From Radiobacillus kanasensis (GTDB lineage: Bacteria > Bacillota > Bacilli > Bacillales > Amphibacillaceae), in NCBI RefSeq assembly GCF_021049245.1, contig NZ_CP088020.1, positions 3,416,001-3,480,000 on the forward strand: a stretch of 64,000 bases of DNA. The letters are read 5' to 3'. Positions 39,049 to 47,362 of the stretch are shown in pieces. The notes below the pieces were generated by a model that was given only the letters and a program-made list of their open reading frames with translations, did not search any database and was not told the DNA's origin. Each line of letters begins with the position of its first letter. Position 1 is the stretch's first letter. Position numbers and translations under genes: made by a program.

Positions 39049-41049
39049 CTACAGCGACCGGTCGACTCGTTTAAAGTGGTCTGGATGAAAATCAATGGAT
39101 GTTGTATTTTCAGATTTTTGTTGCTTGCGCGCACGTAACCTTGCTTGGATCTTTCTTGTGATCCAGCTACGTTCTACATAAACACCAACTCTTTCTTGTT
39201 GGACTTCTTTTATACCCTCTATAACAAATTGCATGCAAATAATCACAATCATAAAGGCTACAAGTGCTGGAACTACAATCCAATAATCTCCTGTCATAAA
39301 GGCACTCTTGGCATCTCCAATCATTCCAGACCATTCATACGTAAAAGACCGTGGTGGATCTTTCACTAGAGCATAGGATACAACGGTCCCACCAAAGAAT
39401 AGTTGGAATAATCCTAAATGGATAAAGACTACTAACACTTGAATAAATTGTTGTCCAAAAACAATTCCCAATCTAGAAATCATATGTGGAAGTAGTTGAC
39501 GAAAGAGAATGTGTCTGGTTCCTCCTCCCAACACTTTTGCACTTGTTATGAATTCATTTTTCATGAGTAGTTTTAACTCATTCCCAATCAACACCATAAC
39601 CAACGGGACAACGAGTATTGTTAATAAAATAATTTCCAACCCAATTCTTTCTGTCAAGTCATACGTAAAGCCTCCAGGTCCTTTCCAAAGAATAGGACGT
39701 AGTAGGATAAAAGCAATAATTGTAATCGGTAAGAAGTGAAAGCTATCCACGAATTTCTCTATCCCTCTTCTCCAGCGATCCTTTATGAACATGGCATACG
39801 GAATTGCTAATAGAAAACCTAGAAAGACCCGTAAAAAAGCGATTAAGGTTGCAAACACAATGGTCCACTTTGCTCCAACGACTAATTGATCTAAAATGCT
39901 AAAGCCTAATCGGTCAGTTCCTAAAGGAATATCCTTCGACGGAGGGTTAGGTGGTGCGCTTAATAACTTACCGTTATCATCATACACAAAGGTATGCTTG
40001 GAGATGAGGTTATCCGTCGATACCGAATAGTAAATACTATAAGCAAACATCCCAAAGATGATGAGAAAACCGATTAAAAATTTTGGGTTTTTCAAATGTA
40101 TCCCGAACTCTTTCAAGGAGCGCGATAAAACACGCCATATAACCCAGCTTCTAATGGACGCCCATCTTTCCTTCCAGGTTCTCCTATTAAATTTTAATAC
40201 TTCAGACTCTTGCGCTTCCTTCATGACTAAGAATTCCGTACCTTGGTACAGGACATAAAAAGGAGTGAAGATTAACAAGAGAATAACGGCAATAACCATA
40301 GGCCGGAAATCTTGGATGATATAATTCGTTACACCTTGAATATTAAAAATATATTCAATGATAAACAAACTAGATAGACTGGCCCAAACGATGATTTTCG
40401 TATGATAGAAACTACTCTTGACTACATTTCGTAGCACGTGGAATAGCACGATTACATTTCGTTTTATCCCTTTCGCTTGAGCAAACTCAACATAATCTTT
40501 CGTCATCTCCTCTTCCACTAAAAGTACGATAACTTTATAGAGTGAAATCATCGGCACAATGGCTAATACCGTGATAGGTGCTAGATATATATCTTCGGTT
40601 ATCGAAGTTACTGGCATGAGTAGGAAATCAGTTTTCTTGTAAATATAAACGACTAGTATTTGAAAAAGAAATGCGAGCATTAAATCAGGAACGGATTCAA
40701 AGATATTAAGGACTCGTCTGATAAAACTAAGGATTGGCTTTGGAAGAAATATCGTGAGGATGGCTAAAATAAAAGCGACAAGAAAGCCAAGAAGGATTCC
40801 ACCTAGTAGAATTTTCATCGAGTAAAAATAAGGTTCTTTTACAGCTGTTAAAATATGCTCAGGTTTATCGTGAAAATAAATAATCCACTTTTCTGGAGAT
40901 ACGAGATCCTTCAAAAGGTTAATCGTTTCACTCAAAAACTTTGGAACTCCTAATATCCCTTTCCCTTCGAATAAAAGCGGGGAATTACTAACAGCAGCTA
41001 TTCCGAAAAACCCTAGTATGTAGTAGACAAGAAATTTTACAAGTTTCAT
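39049..41049 (-). CDS. Fused two-domain ABC permease (OppB/OppC-like)
   Basis: 666 residues from ATG at 41049 (GAAGGAAG upstream); an ATG eight codons earlier lacks a ribosome site. The chain contains two binding-protein-dependent permease domains. The first (about 75-280) has an EAA-type loop EFAQAKGIKRNVIVLFHVLRN. The second (about 375-630) opens with the OppC hallmark PLGTDRLGFSILDQLVVGAKW and has FITSAKVLGGGTRHILFRQLLP. Separate OppB and OppC proteins are thus joined. Substrate is probably a peptide or metal chelate; no ATPase or binding protein gene is adjacent. It is monocistronic. Confidence 0.85.
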   Translation of the reverse strand: MKLVKFLVYYILGFFGIAAVSNSPLLFEGKGILGVPKFLSETINLLKDLVSPEKWIIYFHDKPEHILTAVKEPYFYSMKILLGGILLGFLVAFILAILTIFLPKPILSFIRRVLNIFESVPDLMLAFLFQILVVYIYKKTDFLLMPVTSITEDIYLAPITVLAIVPMISLYKVIVLLVEEEMTKDYVEFAQAKGIKRNVIVLFHVLRNVVKSSFYHTKIIVWASLSSLFIIEYIFNIQGVTNYIIQDFRPMVIAVILLLIFTPFYVLYQGTEFLVMKEAQESEVLKFNRRTWKERWASIRSWVIWRVLSRSLKEFGIHLKNPKFLIGFLIIFGMFAYSIYYSVSTDNLISKHTFVYDDNGKLLSAPPNPPSKDIPLGTDRLGFSILDQLVVGAKWTIVFATLIAFLRVFLGFLLAIPYAMFIKDRWRRGIEKFVDSFHFLPITIIAFILLRPILWKGPGGFTYDLTERIGLEIILLTILVVPLVMVLIGNELKLLMKNEFITSAKVLGGGTRHILFRQLLPHMISRLGIVFGQQFIQVLVVFIHLGLFQLFFGGTVVSYALVKDPPRSFTYEWSGMIGDAKSAFMTGDYWIVVPALVAFMIVIICMQFVIEGIKEVQQERVGVYVERSWITRKIQARLRARKQQKSENTTSIDFHPDHFKRVDRSL

Positions 41050-41180
41050 AGAAAGACTTCCTTCCGATGTCATAAAATTGTCACAATAACTATTATAGCA
41101 TAGTCAATTTAGACTAATTACACAATCTTTGTAAGGATATTTCGTTGAAAAATAAGGGGTGAAAGAGGATAAGATCCTAA

Positions 41181-41423
41181 TTACTCAGTTCGATTGGCTT
41201 GGAAATACACAAGTCGATATGGAACAAACGCAATGACTGTTGCCATTAGGAGAAAAATAGTCACTCTAAGCCACGATACTTTTGCCACCATGACGTCAAA
41301 GCTTACTTGTTGTACTTGGTATATCGTCCACCACTCGTCCCCAGTTGAAAAATACAAAGCAATGATGACCCATGCTGCAAACAGTATCACACAAAAGACC
41401 AAATACGTAACTAGTTCTTTCAC
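41181..41423 (-). CDS. Small membrane protein, unknown
   Basis: 80 residues with two transmembrane helices (about 5-25 and 51-71); the loop is FSTGDEWWTIYQVQQVSFDVMVAKVSW. No family recognised. GTG at 41423 preceded by GGGAGGGGGAG. It lies upstream of the fused ABC permease on the same strand with a 131-base gap, so co-transcription is possible. Confidence 0.55.
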   Translation of the reverse strand: MKELVTYLVFCVILFAAWVIIALYFSTGDEWWTIYQVQQVSFDVMVAKVSWLRVTIFLLMATVIAFVPYRLVYFQANRTE

Positions 41424-41445
41424 AGACTCCCCCTCCCTTTTACCG

Positions 41446-41472
41446 TTTATAGATGAGACGTAACAAAATTCG
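41446..41472. repeat. Possible solitary MITE-like end
   Basis: GTTTATAGATGAGACGTAAC then AAAAT resembles the MITE ends (GACGTAACAAAAT is identical to copy 3). No partner end is found nearby; it abuts the IS element. Confidence 0.35.
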
Positions 41473-41570
41473 AATTAGTGTGAACCTCTCCAACTAAATC
41501 ATAGATTTTGATGGAGCATCCCTTATCTTAAATACAGTACAAAACCAGCGTTTCCAGTCCCCTTCGGTAA

Positions 41571-42911
41571 CTATATGGCACGGTTAAGACTAATTAAGGA
41601 AGACAAGGTTTGAGATGTTCTTTTTGCCAATTCAGGAACTTTTGCCTGAATAGACAACCTTTCCTTTTCAGAAAAGGATTTTAGTAAGTCACGTAAGAAA
41701 TATCGAGCTCCAATATTGTAAGAAGCCGACAAATCCGCATGATAGACTTTGCCCGTTTGAAACGTGGCAAGGTCTTTTTTCTTGTTTCTCTTTACTTTTC
41801 CAGAACCATCGTATGCCAATGCGCTCGTATTACGAGCGTTTATTCTAGAAACACGCATCCCAACATAATGTGCCATTTCTTCGACTTTATTCTGGATCCC
41901 TTTCTCTCTCCAAACGTGCAATTTAAAACGAAGTTTCTTCGCTCCCCAGTAGCCTTTTGGAACTTTCATCTGGTCCAGGTATTCGAATACAATGACATCA
42001 CATTGATGGTGTAAGGCAAATTGAACAATGTGATGACTGGTATCTTGAACGATATGTGTTTGATACCCATTAATCTGCCTCCAGTAATTCGGAGCACTAA
42101 TCCAACCACTTTGACGTTGCACGTTTCGGAGTTTATTCGTTATATGATACAAACGGTCTTTTTCTTTGGCCTGATTAATAAACGTTCTAGCCAAGACAGT
42201 TCCTTTTGCATCCATAACCGAACACACCGCAGAATTTGTAAGGCCTAAATCCACCGCACATACTTTTTGTTCCTGAATATCTTTTTTCGTTAATTTCACT
42301 TTATGCTCATAACTAATATGTAAAAAGTACTTTTTCCCACGTTTTACAAGCTTCGGATTGTTTTCTTTCCAATCCCAAACGCCTCGTTTGAATAGGTCTT
42401 GCTCCTTGTATGTGATATCTATCCAAACCCAGTCATTTTGATGGAAAACTTTTATTTTAGCGGAGACTTCATCTTTTCGTTTGAACATATTTCCTTTATA
42501 GAAAACCGGAAATTCTTTATGTTGGAAAGAGAGAGTTGGCGGCTTTTTCTTGAACTTTTTCCCTTCAGAAAGTGCGAGTTCTTCCTCCTTTTCCCAATTG
42601 CGATAGTTAGAATGATAGCTTTTCACTTTCCCAAATGCAGAAGCTATACAGCCTCTTCGAAAATAACTTGGAAACTTATAAAATTCCTCATCAAATCTAC
42701 TGTATTTTGGAAAGGGATTAGATTTGGTACGATGAATCAGCTTTTCAACAATGGGAACAATAGACTTAGCGTTTAATTCCGTTAAATCCAGGCACTCTTC
42801 CTGTATGACATATATCATAAAAGATAGTGCGCGATTGTAAATGTCTACTGTTTCGTCAAAGATTCTACTATGATTGGTTATCTTATGACTCAGCGTCTTC
42901 GCTATATTCAT
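41571..42911 (-). CDS. tnpB: TnpB, IS200/IS605-associated RNA-guided nuclease
   Basis: 446 residues. RuvC-like catalytic residues are all present: D221 in CAVDLGLTNSAV, E310 in VIVFEYLD and D393 in YHADLSASYNIGAR. The usual four-cysteine zinc ribbon between the second and third motifs is replaced by NTSALAYDGSGKVKRNKKKD, which has no cysteine. N-terminal wedge/REC-like region about 1-205. ATG at 42911 with GGGGGAT upstream. TnpB proteins use an omega RNA from the element's right end, here expected downstream of the gene (below 41571). It is divergent from the broken tnpA. Confidence 0.9.
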   Translation of the reverse strand: MNIAKTLSHKITNHSRIFDETVDIYNRALSFMIYVIQEECLDLTELNAKSIVPIVEKLIHRTKSNPFPKYSRFDEEFYKFPSYFRRGCIASAFGKVKSYHSNYRNWEKEEELALSEGKKFKKKPPTLSFQHKEFPVFYKGNMFKRKDEVSAKIKVFHQNDWVWIDITYKEQDLFKRGVWDWKENNPKLVKRGKKYFLHISYEHKVKLTKKDIQEQKVCAVDLGLTNSAVCSVMDAKGTVLARTFINQAKEKDRLYHITNKLRNVQRQSGWISAPNYWRQINGYQTHIVQDTSHHIVQFALHHQCDVIVFEYLDQMKVPKGYWGAKKLRFKLHVWREKGIQNKVEEMAHYVGMRVSRINARNTSALAYDGSGKVKRNKKKDLATFQTGKVYHADLSASYNIGARYFLRDLLKSFSEKERLSIQAKVPELAKRTSQTLSSLISLNRAI

Positions 42912-42999
42912 CTAAATCCCCCTTTCCATTTTTTCCATGTTTTAATAGATTTATTGTAACAGAGCGAATTTTGGTCGTAAACGAATGGAGAGGAATATC

Positions 43000-43400
43000 G
43001 TGACCGATTTTAAAAGGAACAGACATGCTTCTTTAAGTTAACCTAGCATTTAGTTGTGGTTACGAAGGATTGTCATAAATGTATATCCGATGATATGATG
43101 AGTCGTTTGAAAGAAATCACCTATAATCTATTTGAAAGATAGGATTGCGAAGTGTTAGAAATGAATGGAGAAGAAGATCATATCCACATTTTGTTTGATG
43201 CACCACCACAAATTAACCTAGCAAATACCATTAACAGTTATAAAACCGTCACTTCTAGATACATCAGAAAAGAGTTCTCGGAGGAACTTTCTACATTCTA
43301 CTGGAAACCTTATTTTTGGAATAGAAGTTACATGATTTTAACGACAGGTGGAGCTACGATAGATGTCATAAAGAAATATATCGAGAACCAAGGGGAATAA
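43000..43400 (+). pseudogene. tnpA: TnpA Y1 transposase, inactivated
   Basis: GTG at 43000 with GAGAGG upstream begins MTDFKRNRHAS, then the frame breaks by a one-base loss. It continues as KLT-stop-HLVVVTKDCHKCISDDMMSRLKEITYNLFER-stop-DCEVLEMNGEEDHIHILFDAP. Two in-frame TAG codons stand where tyrosines are expected. The HUH motif HIHI and the catalytic tyrosine region DVIKKYIENQ are intact in the last 82 codons. The element therefore cannot transpose with its own enzyme. Confidence 0.9.
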
Positions 43401-43405
43401 AACAT

Positions 43406-43464
43406 TAGCGACTACCCCCCACTAAATCAGATAGATTTTGAAGGGGAATGCGTCGCTATTTTTT
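43406..43464 (+). terminator. Hairpin with T run at the tnpA-side end
   Basis: TAGCGAC (43406-43412) pairs with GTCGCTA (43452-43458), enclosing the CCCC/GGGG stem, and is followed by TTTTTT. It could serve both as IS end structure and as terminator. Confidence 0.6.
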
Positions 43465-43525
43465 GTTCAAATAAGGGCTTAAAAAGTGCTATTTCAGTTA
43501 TACTGTGGGATGAGGAGGTTTTACC

Positions 43526-43726
43526 ATGAAAATTAATATCAAGACAAGAATCATTCGCATCATTCTGATGATTACGATTTATACGGTTTGGCTTGTTACC
43601 ACAAACGAACCTCTATGGGAAACGCGACCAGGTATCTTCTATTTCACTACCATTATGGCTATTGTCTACGTAATATTTCAGTCTTTATTAATTGTGAGGG
43701 CAACCAAACAAAACCAAGAATCGTAG
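43526..43726 (+). CDS. Small membrane protein, unknown
   Basis: 66 residues, basic N-terminus MKINIKTRIIRI and two hydrophobic segments (about 8-26 and 37-57) separated by NEPLWETRPGIFY. No family recognised. GAGGAGG lies seven bases before ATG, so translation is credible. It stands between the IS element and a bidirectional terminator. Confidence 0.65.
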   Translation: MKINIKTRIIRIILMITIYTVWLVTTNEPLWETRPGIFYFTTIMAIVYVIFQSLLIVRATKQNQES

Positions 43727-43915
43727 ACATTTGACTTTACCGTTTTTATTATAGGATTTGGCTACGCCCTTTTGGTGAGCACTGATTTTCACATGTAACT
43801 ACTTAGGCGGACAGGTGTCCTTAAAGAACATAAAAATGTGCTTTCGCTTCAATAGTGAATTTCTTGTCCGCTTATAAAGTTGACACTCATTTGTCTAGTT
43901 ACAGTGATAGACAAG

Positions 43916-43955
43916 AAAAAGAGCATACCCATAAGCAATTAGGTATGCCTTTTTA
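43916..43955. terminator. Bidirectional terminator
   Basis: Stem GCATACC/GGTATGC with a 12-base loop; TTTTT on the plus strand and CTTTTTC on the minus strand. It sits between the small membrane gene and ywgA. Confidence 0.75.
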
Positions 43956-44016
43956 ACTTGTTCATTCCGTTTTCCTTAAATCAAAGCTTAAGTCGGGAAC
44001 GATATAATCTGTTTTT

Positions 44017-44523
44017 TTAACGAGTAGCTAATTGGTTCATTTCATGAATAAAGCTCCACGCTTCCTCTAAATCATCTGCTGTATAATTTTGCTTCTTTTT
44101 CACCGTTTGAACCTTCTCTTCTACTTCATCCTTTGATAGATTATCAAAATATAGAATCGTAGACACGAGCTCTAAAAATCTCGAACTTTTCTCTTTCATC
44201 TTACTTACCATTTGCCCGAGTGGCGGAAGTTCAATATTAAATTGATCTAAAAAAGATTGGCCTTGCTCTGTCACTTTATAACGATATTGATAATAATTGC
44301 TCCTGTCTTCTTTCGTTTCAGAAAGAAAGCCAAGATTGCATAGCTCTTCGATACGTAATGTTAGCTCCTCTGAATATGGTCCATAGAAATGAAACTCATA
44401 TTTTTCTTCAAAAGGAATGTTATTTTTTTTGAGAATATAAATCATCTTTTGCAGCTTTTTCCGCCCAACTAACTCGTCCGATACAGAAAAAAACTGAATC
44501 AATTTTGCATGATTCTCAAGCAC
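44017..44523 (-). CDS. ywgA: YwgA family protein
   Basis: 168 residues, conserved in Bacillaceae, function not established. The N-terminal KLIQFFSVSDELVGRKKLQKMIYILKK and FHFYGPYSEELTLRIEEL are YwgA signatures and resemble the SocA/Panacea (DUF4065-like) fold, which is only an inference. GTG at 44523 with GGAGAGGG upstream. It follows ywfO by 14 bases on the same strand, so the two are probably one operon. Confidence 0.88.
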   Translation of the reverse strand: MLENHAKLIQFFSVSDELVGRKKLQKMIYILKKNNIPFEEKYEFHFYGPYSEELTLRIEELCNLGFLSETKEDRSNYYQYRYKVTEQGQSFLDQFNIELPPLGQMVSKMKEKSSRFLELVSTILYFDNLSKDEVEEKVQTVKKKQNYTADDLEEAWSFIHEMNQLATR

Positions 44524-44537
44524 GGTAAACCCTCTCC

Positions 44538-45836
44538 TTATCCAAACAGTATTTCAAATAACCGCTTTTTCGCCTGGTTATCCTCGGGGATTTTATTCAA
44601 TAAATCCAAAGGAAAATATAATTTATGATCCGTTCGTTTTTTACCAGAAATTGATTCTACGATATCCGATTGACGTGATAGTTCTCTCAGCTCATTGCTT
44701 TTTGGTAACAACAGATGAATCGGTAAACGTTCTTCCTCTTCGCCTGGCCGGTAGAAGTCATAAGGTAAGTCGGATGAAGAATCAACAACTAAGTAATAAT
44801 CAGGATGTATATCAACTTCCTTAAATAAAGAAAATAACTCCATCCACTCGTTCATTTGTAAGTTTGGATTGAATTCAATGTATTTGAATAGACGTCGATT
44901 CATAAATCGGTCACATAAATCTCTTAAAATGGTGTCACTTTCTCGCTGCCACATATGAAAATAATATAGGGCAATAGATTCATCTAGCTCAATGTATTCC
45001 TCAAGCTTTACTTCTCCTGAAAAGAAAGAGAGGAAATGGGTAGGCTCCAGATCAAACTTATAATTCTGCTCATACAAGTACTTGGCACGATGTAGGATTT
45101 TGGACAAGATCACTTCTGCACTTCTCGTTACAGGGTGGAAATAGACCTGCCAATACATTTGGTAGCGGCTCATAATATAATCTTCCACCGCATGCATCCC
45201 TGTTTCCTTGATGACCACTTGATCCTCCATCGGTCTCATTACACGAAGGATACGTTCCATGTCAAAGTGACCGTAACTTACACCAGTGAAGTAAGCATCT
45301 CTTTGTAAGTAATCCATCCGGTCCGCATCAATCTGACTAGATATAAGACTCACGACAAGCTTGTCCTCATACGTTTTATTGATGACGTCCGCAACGTGTT
45401 TTGGAAAATCCGGTTCTACTCGCTTCAAAATGGCGTTCACTTCTGTGTCTCCGAGAATGATTTGTCTCGTGAAATCCTCATGATCAAGCTTAAACACCTT
45501 TTCAAAGGAATGAGAAAATGGCCCGTGTCCTAAGTCGTGCAAAAGGGCTGCGCAAAGACACAACAGTCTTTCTTCTTGATTCCAATTAGGACGACCTTCA
45601 AAATTTTTAATAATACGGCGGACTATTTCATACACACCAAGGGAATGATTGAAGCGACTGTGCTCCGCCCCATGAAAGGTTAAATGAGTCGTCCCTAATT
45701 GTTTAATTCGTCTTAGACGTTGAAATTCTTTAGCACCAATTAAATCCCAAATAACGCGATCATTAACATGAATATAACGATGAACGGGATCTTTAAACAC
45801 TTTTTCTTCATGTAATTGTTCCGTTTTATAAGACAT
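44538..45836 (-). CDS. ywfO: HD-domain phosphohydrolase YwfO (dNTPase-like)
   Basis: 432 residues (433 in B. subtilis). HD superfamily metal site: H64 in HSRFNHSLG, H100-D101 in LLHDLGHGPFSHSFE and D170 in SSQIDADRMDYL. This is the SAMHD1-like dNTP triphosphohydrolase arrangement; activity on dNTPs is expected from family knowledge only. ATG at 45836 with GGAAGG upstream. First gene of the ywfO-ywgA pair, divergent from lipL. Confidence 0.93.
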   Translation of the reverse strand: MSYKTEQLHEEKVFKDPVHRYIHVNDRVIWDLIGAKEFQRLRRIKQLGTTHLTFHGAEHSRFNHSLGVYEIVRRIIKNFEGRPNWNQEERLLCLCAALLHDLGHGPFSHSFEKVFKLDHEDFTRQIILGDTEVNAILKRVEPDFPKHVADVINKTYEDKLVVSLISSQIDADRMDYLQRDAYFTGVSYGHFDMERILRVMRPMEDQVVIKETGMHAVEDYIMSRYQMYWQVYFHPVTRSAEVILSKILHRAKYLYEQNYKFDLEPTHFLSFFSGEVKLEEYIELDESIALYYFHMWQRESDTILRDLCDRFMNRRLFKYIEFNPNLQMNEWMELFSLFKEVDIHPDYYLVVDSSSDLPYDFYRPGEEEERLPIHLLLPKSNELRELSRQSDIVESISGKKRTDHKLYFPLDLLNKIPEDNQAKKRLFEILFG

Positions 45837-46044
45837 GTGCTTTTCCTTCCTGTTAGATGATGTTCAAATAGTCCGGTTATTTATTCTCCTTTTGAACACA
45901 CACTTTATGTAATCTGGCCGACAAATTCCGCCCTTTCGACAATATAGTATCTATTATATAATACTTGTCTTCATACCTAAATGGGTTTCGCTGAAAAAGT
46001 AGAGCAATGCTATAATAAAATCGGGGAAAAAAGGAGCGTATAGG

Positions 46045-46899
46045 ATGATTGACTGGAAAACATTTTTAAACGCATCAGCGTTTCGTCTTATAGATCAAAG
46101 TGAACCAAACTCTAAGTTTAAGGCATTACATTCCTTTGCAGTGGATGATGCTTTAGCGATTTCGATTAGTAACGGAATTTCAAGCCCAGCTGCGAGACTT
46201 TGGGTCCATGACCGAACCATTGTGTTAGGCATTCCAGATGCGAGATTACCTTATGTAAAAGAAGGCACGGATTGGCTAAAAGAACAAGGTTATGATGTGG
46301 TCGTTCGAAATTCCGGGGGACTAGCGGTAGTGTTAGACTCCGGTGTGTTAAATATTTCGCTATTATTAGCGGATGCCAAATCTGTAAGCATTTCAGACGG
46401 ATACGAAGCGATGGTTTCCTTTATCCAAGCGATGTTTGCAGACCTCACAAATGATATCAAAGCCTTCGAAGTCGCTGGATCTTATTGTCCAGGAGAATAC
46501 GATCTTAGTATAAACGGAAGGAAATTTGCAGGGATATCTCAGCGTAGGGTAAAAAACGGAACTGCTGTGCAAATTTATTTGTGTGTTGAAGGGGATGGAC
46601 AAGCCCGGGCTAAACTGGTCCGACAATTCTACGCTATCAGTTTAAAGGGAGAAAAAGGAAAATTCACCTATCCTAATGTAAAACCAGAGACAATGGCGTC
46701 CTTGGAACAGTTGCTGCAAACCAAAATAACCGTTCAAGATGTTAAGGACCGATTGATTGAAACATTAAATCAACTTCAAGTACCAATAACGTTAGATCGT
46801 TTACGTGATGACGAACAAGATTGGTATGGACAACGTCTTGAGCAAATGAAGGACCGGAATCGAAAGGTGTTTGATTGGTTTCGGGAAGAGGATTATTGA
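46045..46899 (+). CDS. lipL: Octanoyl-[GcvH]:protein N-octanoyltransferase
   Basis: Moves octanoyl groups from GcvH to E2 subunits in lipoate assembly. 284 residues. Biotin/lipoate transferase fold with R88-x2-GG in VVVRNSGGLAVV, catalytic C148 in EVAGSYCPGEYD (C150 in B. subtilis LipL) and K160 in INGRKFAGISQRR. AAGGAG eight bases before ATG. Position next to ywfO matches B. subtilis ywfL. Confidence 0.94.
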   Translation: MIDWKTFLNASAFRLIDQSEPNSKFKALHSFAVDDALAISISNGISSPAARLWVHDRTIVLGIPDARLPYVKEGTDWLKEQGYDVVVRNSGGLAVVLDSGVLNISLLLADAKSVSISDGYEAMVSFIQAMFADLTNDIKAFEVAGSYCPGEYDLSINGRKFAGISQRRVKNGTAVQIYLCVEGDGQARAKLVRQFYAISLKGEKGKFTYPNVKPETMASLEQLLQTKITVQDVKDRLIETLNQLQVPITLDRLRDDEQDWYGQRLEQMKDRNRKVFDWFREEDY

Positions 46900-46945
46900 G
46901 GGGATAATCTTAACGAACAATTAGTTCCATTTTTAGTAAATAACC

Positions 46946-46974
46946 TTGGAAATCTTTAAGTTTCGCGGTAGAAT
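46946..46974 (+). promoter_or_regulatory. Candidate sigma-A promoter of the toxin-like gene
   Basis: TTGGAA (46946-46951), 17 bases, TAGAAT (46969-46974). It gives a leader of about 85 bases before the 38-aa gene. Confidence 0.55.
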
Positions 46975-47024
46975 TAAAGGTAGGCATGGTATTGTTGTGA
47001 GGGTGGGGACCATTCACTACTTTT

Positions 47025-47058
47025 CTCCTCTGGACACCTAAATTTCGGGTGAAAGGAG
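47025..47058 (+). promoter_or_regulatory. Leader hairpin that hides the ribosome site
   Basis: CTCCT (47025-47029) and CACC (47035-47038) pair with GGTG (47048-47051) and AGGAG (47054-47058). The second arm contains the ribosome site of the 38-aa gene, so the fold would block translation, as in type I toxin mRNAs. Confidence 0.6.
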
Positions 47059-47064
47059 GGATAA

Positions 47065-47181
47065 ATGTCTATGGATACAGTTATCGCAATGGTTATAGCT
47101 CTATTTGCAGGTGGAACCTTCCTTCTAGCGTTATTACAATATCTACGACAACTCAACAAAGACATGAACGAAAAAAAGTGA
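47065..47181 (+). CDS. Putative holin-like type I toxin, 38 aa
   Basis: Peptide MSMDTVIAMVIALFAGGTF continues LLALLQYLRQLNK with a charged tail to K38. It has one transmembrane helix followed by a basic amphipathic tail. This is the pattern of the putative holin-like toxin family (Hol_Tox, related to TxpA/BsrG toxins). AAAGGAGG lies five bases before ATG and can be masked by the leader hairpin. A strong terminator follows directly. The matching antitoxin would be an antisense RNA from the minus strand; a candidate promoter is at 47333-47362. Function is inferred. Confidence 0.7.
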   Translation: MSMDTVIAMVIALFAGGTFLLALLQYLRQLNKDMNEKK

Positions 47182-47226
47182 ACCCCCACCCGTGACAGCA
47201 TAATCACTTAGGGTGCGGGTTCCTTT
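47180..47226 (+). terminator. Terminator of the toxin-like gene
   Basis: Twelve-base arms GAACCCCCACCC and GGGTGCGGGTTC (one mismatch), loop of about 19, then CCTTT. Confidence 0.75.
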
Positions 47227-47280
47227 AATTACTACTAAGGTAGTCTAGAGGGATTCCCCTCCTAAACATCTTTACCATGC

Positions 47281-47317
47281 TAACCGAGAATGTTGACCGC
47301 ATTCTCGGTTATTTTTA
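47281..47317 (+). terminator. Second plus-strand terminator
   Basis: Stem AACCGAGAATG with CATTCTCGGTT followed by ATTTTT on the plus strand. Confidence 0.8.
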
Positions 47318-47332
47318 TATAAGTCTTATTTA

Positions 47333-47362
47333 ATTATACCTACTTTTTATGAAATTGTCTAA
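47333..47362 (-). promoter_or_regulatory. Candidate promoter for an antisense RNA
   Basis: Minus strand TTAGAC (47362-47357), 18 bases, perfect TATAAT (47338-47333), inside the 3' end of menC. A transcript from here would run antisense to the toxin-like gene. Confidence 0.4.

Larger units (their letters stand above)
41485..43460. mobile_element. IS200/IS605-type element with divergent tnpA and tnpB
   Basis: The unit spans a minus-strand tnpB and a plus-strand decayed tnpA. Both outer edges carry a hairpin with related loop: ACTAAATCATAGATTTTGA inside CTCCA/TGGAG (41488-41516), and ACTAAATC-AGATA-GATTTTGA inside CCCC/GGGG (about 43417-43446). Such subterminal hairpins are what Y1 transposases recognise. 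Exact ends are not resolved. Confidence 0.7.

Noticed and set aside
43727..43810. Peptide-like frame after the 66-aa gene (FTVFIIGFGYALLVSTDFHM)
   Set aside because: No start or ribosome site and only about 25 codons; perhaps a remnant but not identifiable.
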